Assembly: GCA_030625685.1 (NCBI GenBank)
Contig: DAOUQJ010000003.1
Location: 124,001 to 188,000, forward strand
DNA: 64,000 nucleotides
DNA from: Oscillospiraceae bacterium
Lineage (GTDB): Bacteria > Bacillota > Clostridia > Oscillospirales > Oscillospiraceae
Direction: 5' to 3'
Part shown: piece by piece, positions 8,974 to 18,714 of the stretch
Layout: each line of letters starts with the position of its first letter
How positions within the stretch are numbered: the stretch's first letter is position 1
Program-made: the position numbers and the translations under genes
Notes under the pieces: generated by a model
Told to the model about the DNA's origin: nothing
Database searches by the model: none
What the model saw: the letters and a program-made list of their open reading frames with translations, nothing else

Positions 8974-10576
8974 TATTGTCTCCCTGTTTCTCAAAATAGA
9001 GAATTTGATTTTCATTGAACATCGCTGCATCATTATAATATTTGCACTTTGCTAGCACATATTTATGGCGTATATTTTCTACATTGGTTTTAACCAAAGC
9101 TAGATTTTCTTCTGCTGCGATTAATTCCAATATAGTACCCGAACTAGATTCTAAATTTAAGTTCGCCAATAGTGCATTACTCGCTCCCATGCCTTGCTCA
9201 TATTTAAGCTGAGCAATCTTTACAACTTCCTCAGCTTCTTCAACAAGAAACTGTGTTGATATTAGCATGTCTGCTGTTGCCGTCATAAGTTCATACGATG
9301 TGTAAATTTCATTTCTTACCTTATCCTTGGTTTTGTTTAAATTTAGATTAGCTTGATCTAAAAGCAATTTCGCTTCATCTTTATTATAATCTTCTACATT
9401 ATGTGTTTTATTAACAAGACTGACATTGAGTTCGTTGATGGAAATAGCACCCAAACACTGCTGAATTTCTAAGCGCTTTAACAATCCGCTTTCTACAGAA
9501 GCATCTAAATCTTCTTCAGTTATTAGCCACTCATCCATATCAACTAAGTTAATTTTAGAAGTAATATCCATCCCCATATTTGTTTTGAGTGTATAAATTG
9601 CATTATTATAATCACTCTCAGCAAGTCTATATTCCGATTCAACTGAACTATAATAAATTTTCGCAAGCAAATAATCGTCTTTTGCCTTCATTCCATTTTC
9701 GTAAGATAATTTCACAATATCTAATTGCTTGGATGCTCGTTCGAAAGACTTCTCTTTCAATAGCATTAGATTTTGTTTATGTAATGCATCATAAAAATTA
9801 CTTCTAATCAGCATAGCGATTTGATTTTTATAGATATCACTTGCATAGCTTGTAACAAGAAAATTTACTTTTCCCATTCGTAACATCAGCGTTTCTATAC
9901 TGCTTGCTGATAACTCTATGTTTGATTTATATCCCAGTAGACTTTCTACTTCTCTAGAAGCATCTTTAATTACGCCGTTATATTCCGCTTCGCTAGCTTT
10001 TAATATACTTTCCCCTGCAATCAACTTTGCTTCGTTTTCCTCAATTTCTCTGGCGTTTTCATCGAGTTCATTTTGAATTTGTATCTTAATTTCTTTCGTT
10101 ATCTGTTTAGCAGCGTCTTCATCAGGCACTGCGGCAAAAACAATAGTGAATATATGATCACCCTGACTGATTTTAATACCATTGGCATTTAAATCAACAG
10201 GTGAATAGCCTGCATTTAATGCAGTTTGCGCCTCGGAAAGCTGTGATTTAGCAGCTTTTAACTTACTTTTGTTATCCCATAACAAGGTGTAAGCATCGTT
10301 TATATCTTTATCTGCTTCCGCAATTCGTTCGCCAACTTTTTTGGCATTTGTAACTGAAACTTCTGCAAGTAAAATTTGATTTTCTAAACTCATTAAATCA
10401 ATGTTATGAGAAAGGGCATATTCTATTGCATCCTCAACCGTTAAAGTCGTAATTTCTCCTGTTTCTAACTGTGAGTTTTCAACCTCATACGTAAAGGGTG
10501 TTTCGGCAGCCAACGAAATAATTCCTTGATTGCTTAAAAACAAACACACACAAATTATCATAATAAATTTTTTCAC
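8951..10576 (-). CDS. TolC-family outer-membrane-efflux-like protein
   Basis: GTG start after AGAGGTG SD; signal-peptide-like VKKFIMIICVCLFLSNQGIISLAA; TVEDAIEYALSHNIDL, KAKDDYLLAKIYYSSVESEYRLAESDYNNAIYTLKTNMG repeats. Confidence 0.82.
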   Translation of the reverse strand: MKKFIMIICVCLFLSNQGIISLAAETPFTYEVENSQLETGEITTLTVEDAIEYALSHNIDLMSLENQILLAEVSVTNAKKVGERIAEADKDINDAYTLLWDNKSKLKAAKSQLSEAQTALNAGYSPVDLNANGIKISQGDHIFTIVFAAVPDEDAAKQITKEIKIQIQNELDENAREIEENEAKLIAGESILKASEAEYNGVIKDASREVESLLGYKSNIELSASSIETLMLRMGKVNFLVTSYASDIYKNQIAMLIRSNFYDALHKQNLMLLKEKSFERASKQLDIVKLSYENGMKAKDDYLLAKIYYSSVESEYRLAESDYNNAIYTLKTNMGMDITSKINLVDMDEWLITEEDLDASVESGLLKRLEIQQCLGAISINELNVSLVNKTHNVEDYNKDEAKLLLDQANLNLNKTKDKVRNEIYTSYELMTATADMLISTQFLVEEAEEVVKIAQLKYEQGMGASNALLANLNLESSSGTILELIAAEENLALVKTNVENIRHKYVLAKCKYYNDAAMFNENQILYFEKQGDNNGTEDEI

Positions 10577-10659
10577 ATTGTTCACCTCTTCTGAAAAATG
10601 ATAATCAATAATGATGTCACAAATTTGAACTGATAAAGAACAATTGTGAACAACGCATA

Positions 10660-10706
10660 AAAAAGACTTAGCAAAAAGAAATATATCCTTTTTGCTAAGT
10701 CTTTTA
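10660..10706. terminator. Intrinsic terminator between histidine kinase and TolC genes
   Basis: AAAAGACTTAGCAAAAAG / CTTTTTGCTAAGTCTTTT hairpin. Confidence 0.85.
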
Positions 10707-12443
10707 CTAAAATATATCAAGTGTAAATGTAAATTTGGTGCCTTTTGATAATTCACTTCTGCAATAAATCTGTTCATGCATTATGGTCAATATCTCGTTT
10801 GCAATTGATAATCCTAACCCAGTGCTTTTGGTTGTCCTAGATGTGTCACTTTTATAAAAACGATTGAAAATGTGAGGAATGGATTCCGAATCAATTCCAT
10901 TACCAGTATCACTTACACTCACCAGAATTTTTTGATTTTGAATTTTTGTATCAATTGTGATTACATCGCCCGCGTCCGTAAATTTAAAGGCATTGTCAAG
11001 CAAAATAACCAACACTTGCATAATACGGTCTTTGTTACTATAGACAAACGGCAACGCTTCACATTCATAAACTAGTAACTTGTCATTTGTATACATTTTA
11101 TACTGTTCAAATACATTTTCTAAAATTTCATCTAGTTTCAATTTTTCTTTTTCAATTTGAATTTGACTTGTCTGCAATCGTGATAATTCCATAATATCAT
11201 CAATAAGTCGAGATAGCCTTCTGGTTTCCCGATAGATAATGCCATAATACCGTTCTTTATCCGTTTCATCGTGCACAATACCATCTAATAATGGTTCAAT
11301 CAATCCTTGAATAGATGTCAACGGTGTTCTCAATTCGTGCGAGACATTTGCAACATAATTTTTTCTTGTCAGCTCAAGCTTTTCATGTTCTGTAATATCT
11401 CGCAATATCAAAACGGCCCCAACAATTTCTTTTTTTTCGTTGTCAATTGGATGAATCGTTTTACTATAAATAAGTCCTTGATAATTAACTGTGTCGTGAA
11501 TAGAATGACCGTGATGTAAAACCTCGGTTAAATCATCTATCATTTCACTCACCAAAGGAATTTGTGAAAGTTGCAAATTCCCCTCAACTGGCTCCAATTG
11601 AAAACTATTGTATAAACGATTATTCACATGTGTAATATTAAGATTTTTGTCTACAGACAAGATGCTTTCTTCAATGCTATCTAAAACATGTCCCAAACGC
11701 TTCTTTTCAACATATAAATGCGATACATTTAAATACAAATCTTTAGACATTTCATTTAATGTATTGCTCAAAAATCCTATTTCACCCACCAAGGACTCAT
11801 CAGACACAACTGAAAAATCCCCTTCTGAAACTGCCAGTGCAACATTCACAACATTACTGATTGGTTTGGTAATCCTTTTGAAAATGAATATTGTAGCACT
11901 TGTAACAAATAGAACTACAATTAAAATAGTAATCAAAATTGATTCAAGAAACATAGAAATTACTTCTTGATAATCATAGATGGGGCTCGTTATAAACACA
12001 TACCCTTCTACCTGGTTGCCCTTCATTATAACACTACGCGAAATTTGCAAATGATTGTTTTCATATTCAAACATATGTATATCATCATTGACAAAAGCTT
12101 TATGGTTTGATGCGCTTAAGTCTGATTGTATCTCCTGAATAATATCCAGAGGAAAGTTTACTGACTTCAATATCACGTCACTATTATCATTGAGGATAAG
12201 ATAGCTTTCTAACGTCTCTTGATCATGTAGGATTCTTTCATATGTCTGTGTCGAGATTTCCCCCTCTATATATTGCTGCGTCATGTTGGTAACAACGGCT
12301 AATTCCGATTTGTCCTTATGATTGATTATAAGCAAAATCGAATCTTTTGACATAGAAAAACCCAACCACAGTATTAAAATTGATGTCAGTATGATTGAAA
12401 TTGTGATAAGTAGAATAATTCTTTTGACGATGTTTCTTTTCAT
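10707..12443 (-). CDS. Sensor histidine kinase (PhoR/ResE/WalK-like: TM, HAMP, PAS, HisKA, HATPase)
   Basis: NYVANVSHELRTPLTSIQGL, VILLDNAFKFTDAGD, VSDTGNGIDSESIPHIFNRFYKSDTSRTTKSTGLGLSIA. Confidence 0.95.
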   Translation of the reverse strand: MKRNIVKRIILLITISIILTSILILWLGFSMSKDSILLIINHKDKSELAVVTNMTQQYIEGEISTQTYERILHDQETLESYLILNDNSDVILKSVNFPLDIIQEIQSDLSASNHKAFVNDDIHMFEYENNHLQISRSVIMKGNQVEGYVFITSPIYDYQEVISMFLESILITILIVVLFVTSATIFIFKRITKPISNVVNVALAVSEGDFSVVSDESLVGEIGFLSNTLNEMSKDLYLNVSHLYVEKKRLGHVLDSIEESILSVDKNLNITHVNNRLYNSFQLEPVEGNLQLSQIPLVSEMIDDLTEVLHHGHSIHDTVNYQGLIYSKTIHPIDNEKKEIVGAVLILRDITEHEKLELTRKNYVANVSHELRTPLTSIQGLIEPLLDGIVHDETDKERYYGIIYRETRRLSRLIDDIMELSRLQTSQIQIEKEKLKLDEILENVFEQYKMYTNDKLLVYECEALPFVYSNKDRIMQVLVILLDNAFKFTDAGDVITIDTKIQNQKILVSVSDTGNGIDSESIPHIFNRFYKSDTSRTTKSTGLGLSIANEILTIMHEQIYCRSELSKGTKFTFTLDIF

Positions 12444-12445
12444 GA

Positions 12446-13117
12446 TTATCCCTCAAGTTTATACCCTACACCATAAATTGAATGTATGGTTATGACATCT
12501 TTTGGCAATTTTGAACGAATTCTTCTAATATGTGTGTCTACTGTTCTTGAATCACCATAGTAGTCAAATCCCCAAAGTTCTTTAAGGATAAGCTCACGAC
12601 TCAAAACCTTGCCTTTTTGACTGGCAAGCAAATGCAATATTTCAACTTCACGAGGCGTTGAAATTATTGTTTCACCTTTATAATTGACTTCATATTTTTT
12701 GAGACTAATTTCAAGATGGTTTAGTATAATAACCTCTACACCCTCTAATGTTTGATTATCGCTCATTCTTCTTGAAATGGCTTTGATTCTTGCTACAACT
12801 TCTCTTGGGCTAAACGGTTTTACTATATAATCATCTGCTCCAATTTCAAGCCCTAATATTCGGTCAATCTCTTCCCCTCTTGCCGTTAACATTAAAATTG
12901 GAATGGTACTAAATTTTCTAATCTCTTTGCACACTTCCATTCCACTGATCTTTGGCATCATTACGTCTAACACGATAAAATCAGGGTTTACATTTTTCGT
13001 CATTTGCAGTGCTTCTAAACCATTGAAAGCAGATACGGTTTCGTAACCTTCTTTCTCTAAATATATATTCAAAGATTCATGTACGATAGGATCATCATCA
13101 CATATCAAAATTCTCAT
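12446..13117 (-). CDS. OmpR/PhoB-family response regulator
   Basis: MRILICDDDPIVHESL, LDVMMPKISGMEVC, winged-helix DSRTVDTHIRRIRSKL; start at MRIL with AGAGGAGG SD. Confidence 0.95.
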   Translation of the reverse strand: MRILICDDDPIVHESLNIYLEKEGYETVSAFNGLEALQMTKNVNPDFIVLDVMMPKISGMEVCKEIRKFSTIPILMLTARGEEIDRILGLEIGADDYIVKPFSPREVVARIKAISRRMSDNQTLEGVEVIILNHLEISLKKYEVNYKGETIISTPREVEILHLLASQKGKVLSRELILKELWGFDYYGDSRTVDTHIRRIRSKLPKDVITIHSIYGVGYKLEG

Positions 13118-13237
13118 ATTTGTCCTCCTCTCGAATACAGTCGTATTATACCACAATTTTCTACTTAGCTGCATAGATAATTTTAATTGTGATCGACTAT
13201 TAGAGGAGTATATTATTATATATTAAAATTTTCAAAT

Positions 13238-13313
13238 AAAAAATTTTTGATATGAATATTGACTTCGATATAATCCTATGCTATTCTTAACACATAAAAA
13301 ATTTTTGATTTGA
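13238..13313 (+). promoter_or_regulatory. Promoter flanked by two near-identical 18-bp direct repeats
   Basis: AAAAAATTTTTGATATGA (13238-13255) and AAAAAATTTTTGATTTGA (13296-13313) flank TTGACT-17-TATTCT (13259-13287). Confidence 0.55.
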
Positions 13314-13322
13314 GGAGATAAC

Positions 13323-13340
13323 ATGGCATCATTTTGTTAA
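13323..13340 (+). other. Candidate 5-codon leader ORF (MASFC*)
   Basis: GAGGAG SD at 13312-13317, 5 nt before ATG GCA TCA TTT TGT TAA. Confidence 0.35.
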
Positions 13341-13456
13341 ATAAGAGTGGGTGACTTAGTCCAACGATTCCCCCACTAAATTTGTTAAACCTTGATGTCT
13401 ATATTAGCAATAGAAAAAATACTTTTAACTATCTCAATCATAATAAAGGAGACTTT

Positions 13457-14470
13457 ATGAACGCAATTCAATCAACTTGGAACTTTATACAATATCAAGT
13501 GCTCGGTATGAAGTGGCTTGATGCTCTAGTGGAAAATATGCTCACAGCAATAGGACTGGATACCTCTAGTCGTATGATTGCAAGTTTGCAATTTTTCATC
13601 TATGATGTCATTAAAATCACAGCTCTGCTTTGTTCGTTAATTTTTATCATTTCATATATACAAAGCTATTTCCCACCTGAGCGAAGCAAAAAAATTCTCA
13701 CTCGTTTTCATGGCATAGGCGCAAATATTGTTGCAGCTCTACTTGGAACAATCACACCATTTTGTGCCTGCTCTTCAATCCCTTTGTTTATTGGTTTTTC
13801 TAGCGCAGGTTTACCTCTGGGCGTCACTTTTTCTTTTCTCATATCATCTCCCATGGTGGATTTAGGCTCTTTGGTTCTACTCATGAGCATATTCGGGCCC
13901 AAAATTGCGTTTGTGTATGTCATTGTTGGTCTAATTATTGCAGTTCTTGGTGGAACATTGATTGAAAAACTTAAACTTGAAGATCAAGTAGAGGCTTTTA
14001 TTCGTAATGCCAACAGTATTGATATCGATTCACCAAATTTAAATAAAAAAGATAGACTCCACTATGCAAAAGAACAAGTCATAGAAACCTTTAAAAAGGT
14101 ATTTGTATTTATATTAATTGGTGTTTCTATTGGTGCTGTCATTCACAACTGGATTCCACAAAATTGGATTGAAGGTGTCTTAGGCACTGACAACCCTTTC
14201 TCTGTAATACTTGCCACTATAGTCGGAGTACCTATTTATGCTGATATTTTTGGAACAATACCAATTGCAGAGGCGCTCTTTTCAAAAGGAGTACAAATCG
14301 GAACTGTCTTGGCTTTGATGATGGCTGTGACTACACTTTCTCTACCTTCCCTCATTATGCTAAGGCAAGCAGTCAAACCAAAACTCCTTGGAGTTTTTAT
14401 TTCTGTATGTACTATTGGTATTATTATTGTAGGATATATTTTTAATTATTTTGCACATTTAATTATTTAA
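13457..14470 (+). CDS. UPF0718 / YraQ-like permease (putative metalloid efflux permease)
   Basis: AAAGGAG SD before MNAIQSTW; FCACSSIPLFIGFSSAGLPLG and SLPSLIMLRQAVKPKLL motifs of the family. Confidence 0.85.
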   Translation: MNAIQSTWNFIQYQVLGMKWLDALVENMLTAIGLDTSSRMIASLQFFIYDVIKITALLCSLIFIISYIQSYFPPERSKKILTRFHGIGANIVAALLGTITPFCACSSIPLFIGFSSAGLPLGVTFSFLISSPMVDLGSLVLLMSIFGPKIAFVYVIVGLIIAVLGGTLIEKLKLEDQVEAFIRNANSIDIDSPNLNKKDRLHYAKEQVIETFKKVFVFILIGVSIGAVIHNWIPQNWIEGVLGTDNPFSVILATIVGVPIYADIFGTIPIAEALFSKGVQIGTVLALMMAVTTLSLPSLIMLRQAVKPKLLGVFISVCTIGIIIVGYIFNYFAHLII

Positions 14471-14484
14471 GGAGATTTACGATT

Positions 14485-14820
14485 ATGGGATTATTCAATT
14501 TTGGTAAGAAAAAAGCTATAACTACATGCGCAAACGGATGTTTGGAATGCGCAAACGACCACAACTCAGATAATGCATCCATTTTAATTCTTGGGGGAGG
14601 TTGCAAAAAATGTGATGAGTTAGAAACCAACACAAAAACTGCACTCAAAAATCTTGGAATTGCCGAACCTGTAGGACATGTGAGAGATTTTAATAAAATT
14701 GCTGAATACGGAGTTATGTCAACACCTGCACTAGTAGTGGATGGTAAGGTTGTGAGTTTTGGCAAAGTCGTAAAACCAAATGAAATTGTTGAACTAATTA
14801 GAAAAGAAAAAAACATCTAA
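14485..14820 (+). CDS. Thioredoxin-like small redox protein (TM0996-type)
   Basis: ILILGGGCKKCDELETNTKTAL ... GVMSTPALVVDGKVVSFGKV. Confidence 0.85.
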   Translation: MGLFNFGKKKAITTCANGCLECANDHNSDNASILILGGGCKKCDELETNTKTALKNLGIAEPVGHVRDFNKIAEYGVMSTPALVVDGKVVSFGKVVKPNEIVELIRKEKNI

Positions 14821-14974
14821 AACATGTAACTCTGTATTCTTTCCTGCGTTAATTCAATTGCAATAATAGTTTTTTACAAAAAAGTTCGTTAAAAACCATC
14901 CGAAATATAACCAATCCTAGTCTTGTTCACTGCAATAAGATGCAAGCATGAATTCAATAACAAAACTATAGTTT

Positions 14975-15018
14975 AAATCCCCACTCTAATACGAATTGTA
15001 TAGGAGTGGGGATTTTCT
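14975..15018. terminator. Intrinsic terminator
   Basis: AAATCCCCACTC / GAGTGGGGATTT + T run. Confidence 0.85.
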
Positions 15019-15095
15019 AAATCTTAATAGTTTAATATTAAATAAAAAATCTAATTTTAAAAAAATGCTGTTTTACAGAAAGTAAAATTTATTTT

Positions 15096-15431
15096 TTAGT
15101 TATGCGTATAGTCAATAATCTTAATATTTTCACCAAGATCCGCTTGAATCAGTGATTTCATTTTATGAGCAAACGGACAAGGATAACCAATTGGATTTCC
15201 TTTTTGAATACAAGATGCAAAAACAATGGTATCAGCGCCTTTTTGAACCAATTGTCTGGCTCGCAAAACTGACTTCTTACCTGGACAACCTCCACAATTA
15301 ATAAAACCAATGATTTCGATATCTTCTTTTATCCCTTCGAAAGCTTCTTCTCTATTTCGTATTACTTGAAAATCTCTAGTTCCTGGACAGAAGTCTTCTG
15401 TTTGCATACATCTGATAATACCTATTTTCAT
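15096..15431 (-). CDS. CGGC-domain protein (putative metal-binding)
   Basis: MKIGIIRCMQTEDFCPGTRDF ... GFINCGGCPGKKSVLRARQLVQKGADTIVFASCI. Confidence 0.85.
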   Translation of the reverse strand: MKIGIIRCMQTEDFCPGTRDFQVIRNREEAFEGIKEDIEIIGFINCGGCPGKKSVLRARQLVQKGADTIVFASCIQKGNPIGYPCPFAHKMKSLIQADLGENIKIIDYTHN

Positions 15432-15630
15432 CTAATCCCTCACTAAATATTATAATTATTTCTTAGATTTCTATTATACACCCAAAGACTTTATTGTCAA
15501 CTTTCTCACTTAAGGATACTGAATATGATTTATAATTAACTTTAATATTTTGATCATAAAAATAATTACATAAGAGTCTACAAATTTTGTTAGACTGAAA
15601 TGATTTTATTATAGTTATGGCGGATCTTAT

Positions 15631-16230
15631 ATGCATAATTCTACACAACAAAACGAAACTATCACATTTCCACTCATTGGCGATAAAGCCCTCTCTTTTA
15701 AAGCTATCACAACACAAGTTAATATCTCTTTTCCTGAAGATTATGAAGGAAAATGGGTTATCTTGTTTAGTCACTCAGATGACTTTACGCCAGTTTGTAC
15801 AACACAATTTCTGACCTTTGTAAGCATGCAAGAAGAATTCAAACCAATCAACATAGAATTAGTCGGTCTGTCCGTTGACTGCTGTACACACAATACAAGA
15901 ATAAATAATATTAAAGGCATGAAGAATGGTTAAGATACTTACCTCTCATTGAAGACATCAAAATGGATGTTGCAAATAAATTTAAATTTGATTCAACCTG
16001 ATTCTTCTACAGAAGCAGTTCGTGCTGTATTTATCATGGATCCAAATGCAATTGAGAACAATTTTAATTAATTCTGCTTCAACAGGACAGAATTTTGATG
16101 AAATCAAAGCATTATTATCACACTACAAAAATGCTATAATGAAGCAAATGCGACACCTTCTAACTGACAACCTAGCGATTATGTATTATTCCATCTGTAT
16201 GCTCTTGCTCAAATTATATATGCATTAATT
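15631..16230 (+). pseudogene. Degraded peroxiredoxin (AhpC/TSA, 1-Cys Prx6-like)
   Basis: N-term FPLIGDKALSFKAITTQVNISFPEDYEGKWVILFSHSDDFTPVCTTQ intact, then frame breaks; downstream fragments IEDIKMDVANKF, DSSTEAVRAVFIMDPNAI, RTILINSASTGQNFDEIKA and ATPSN*QPSDYV lie in different frames/with stops. Confidence 0.88.
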
Positions 16231-16551
16231 AAACACTCTAAGCATTCCTTATAGAGGATTTTAAATTTTTATAATCACATGCTGATATTACAATAATGAA
16301 TATTTTTCCATAAATCAACGATACTTTTCTTCAATTCTAATAAAACAAAGTGTCACCTTTTTGAAAGCAAATTCATATTTTGTATATCTATCTCTATCAG
16401 CATTATAACAAAAATATATTTTTTTGTAAAAAAAACCAAATTAATGTTGCAAAATGACGGATTGTATGTTATATTTCTAACATAAATTGTGCATTATTTC
16501 CCGGTTGATGCTCAATTAAATACTATTTATATGTGAGAAAGGTGGATTTTT

Positions 16552-16992
16552 ATGCCAGGTTTAGTGCCAAGAGCGAGCGACGAATTGCGCTACGTATTTC
16601 ATGATCATTTAACCGACCCATTTGATGACTATTTTCACTCCAGTTTCCCAAGACTACATGCCATCGCGAGAAAAGCATTCAAGATGGATGTTAAGGAAAA
16701 AGAAACCGAATATCTAGTAGAAGCAGAACTACCAGGAATTGCAAAAGATGATATTAAGATTGAGTTTGACGACTATACTCTTAAAATCATGGTTGCTAAA
16801 AATGAATCAGCCGAAGAATATCAAGAAAGCTACATATGTAAAGAAAGATATCATAGTTCGATGCAACGCACTGTCTATCTTCCATATGCGAAAGCAGATG
16901 GAATCAAGGCTACATTGACTGATGGTATACTTTATCTAACGATTCAAAGGAATCAAAAAACAAATACATCTATACCTATTAGCATTGATTGA
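16552..16992 (+). CDS. Hsp20/alpha-crystallin family small heat shock protein
   Basis: AFKMDVKEKETEYLVEAELPGIAKDDIKIEFDDYTLKI; YLPYAKADGIKATLTDGILYLTI. Confidence 0.92.
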   Translation: MPGLVPRASDELRYVFHDHLTDPFDDYFHSSFPRLHAIARKAFKMDVKEKETEYLVEAELPGIAKDDIKIEFDDYTLKIMVAKNESAEEYQESYICKERYHSSMQRTVYLPYAKADGIKATLTDGILYLTIQRNQKTNTSIPISID

Positions 16993-17017
16993 TTTTGATT
17001 TTACCTCTTTCTTTTCT

Positions 17018-17052
17018 CAAAAAGCCCGCAACTTTTGGTTGCGGGCTTTTCT
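17018..17052. terminator. Intrinsic terminator
   Basis: AAAAAGCCCGCAAC / GTTGCGGGCTTTTC. Confidence 0.88.
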
Positions 17053-17097
17053 TATTCGTATAATCATTCGTGATTGTATTAGATACTGTCATCGCAA

Positions 17098-18537
17098 CTA
17101 TATTACTTTTCTAATTCCAGCTTTCATAATGAAGAAATCTGCTTTTTCATATTCTGGCGCTGTTATTAAACTCATAGAAATATAAACTACGATAGATAAT
17201 GACACTCCAATCAATACTTGCTGGGCTGATTGTGGCTTCCAAACACTTGGTAAATCAAACCCTAAACTAATGAGCAAATTATAAATGCAGAAAATAAATC
17301 CTACCACCATGGAAGAAATTGCTCCTACACTATTGCCTCTTCGCCACAAAAAACCTAAAACAAGCGGAATAAATGCACCAGTTGTAATAATATCAGATGC
17401 AATCCATGATACTTCTAATATTGAACGAATATTGAGGGCTATTATGAGTGCGATCATGGTAACAATAATAGTTGACCACTTAGAAAACAACAATTGCGCT
17501 TGTTCGCTTTTTTTTCTGCCACTCAAATCAACAGCCATAGTCAATGCCCCAGTATTGATAAGGGAGTCCATTGTAGACATAATCGCAGCTGAAATACCAA
17601 TAAATACTAGCACAGCAAATGCAGGCGACATATATTCAGTCACAATAGCAGTCACTACTCCACCGCTAGGAAGCTCATCAAATAAAGCAATGGCAGCCAT
17701 CCCGGTAAAAACTACAATTAAGTAAAGTGGAATGTATGCAAAAAAACTCATTATTGTCATTTTCTTAGCATCCTGATCATCTTTCGTCGCTGATATCCTT
17801 TGCCACACATTCGCTTGAATCATCCATGCACAGCCAAATGTGACCACATACATCATATATTTCGAAGCTCCAGCAGATAAGCTCATATAATCTGTTTTTC
17901 CTAATGAAATGGCTGTTGAATAAATATTTTCAACGCCTCCACTATGCATCATAGCCGTAACGAAAACAAGAATAGCTGATAATAATAACAACACAAATTG
18001 AATTATATCTGTAAACACGACGCCACGAAAACCTCCAAACAGCGAATAGATCAGCACCATACTAGTGCCAGCAAGCACTGCAATCTCATAATTAAGCCCC
18101 ATATATGTTCCAAAAAACATTCCAATACCAACCATTTGCGAAGCGGCAGTAAAAATCATAAATACAAGAATCAACAAAGATAGCATTTTTGACACTACTT
18201 GATTATACCGTGCTTCCATCATTTTTCCCTGCGTCATATAACCTACCTTGCGAATTGCTTTCGCGCCTAGAATCATAAGAAATGTAGAAATTAAGACAGG
18301 AACACCATAATACCAAAAAGAACCTAGTCCATCAGCATACGCAAGATCTGCAGTTGATAGTGCTGACCCTGCTCCCCACCAAGAAGCAATAAATGTGATC
18401 GAAAGGGCCCAAAATGGTAAATCTCTCCCAGCAAAAAAATACTCTTCAACTGTATTACTTTTTTTCTCTCTTATAATGACAATCATAAGTACTGCAAAAT
18501 ATATGAGCAATCCAACCATGGACAAAACTTTTGACAT
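17098..18537 (-). CDS. Sodium:solute symporter (SSS) family protein
   Basis: 479 aa multi-TM; EEYFFAGRDLPFWALSITFIASWWGAGSAL; SSS fold pattern. Confidence 0.9.
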   Translation of the reverse strand: MSKVLSMVGLLIYFAVLMIVIIREKKSNTVEEYFFAGRDLPFWALSITFIASWWGAGSALSTADLAYADGLGSFWYYGVPVLISTFLMILGAKAIRKVGYMTQGKMMEARYNQVVSKMLSLLILVFMIFTAASQMVGIGMFFGTYMGLNYEIAVLAGTSMVLIYSLFGGFRGVVFTDIIQFVLLLLSAILVFVTAMMHSGGVENIYSTAISLGKTDYMSLSAGASKYMMYVVTFGCAWMIQANVWQRISATKDDQDAKKMTIMSFFAYIPLYLIVVFTGMAAIALFDELPSGGVVTAIVTEYMSPAFAVLVFIGISAAIMSTMDSLINTGALTMAVDLSGRKKSEQAQLLFSKWSTIIVTMIALIIALNIRSILEVSWIASDIITTGAFIPLVLGFLWRRGNSVGAISSMVVGFIFCIYNLLISLGFDLPSVWKPQSAQQVLIGVSLSIVVYISMSLITAPEYEKADFFIMKAGIRKVI

Positions 18538-18714
18538 CTTATCTCCCCACTTTTACAAATAGTTTATCTGCTATACATCTCATGCACGGTTAAAGAAGTT
18601 TTGCTTTGTTTTGCAAGTTTTTAATACACTCAAAAATTAACAATAATAATTCACTGCTATATTGTCCGCTTCACCGAGGTTTAATTTGCTTTCAAACTTC
18701 TAATCATTCATTTA

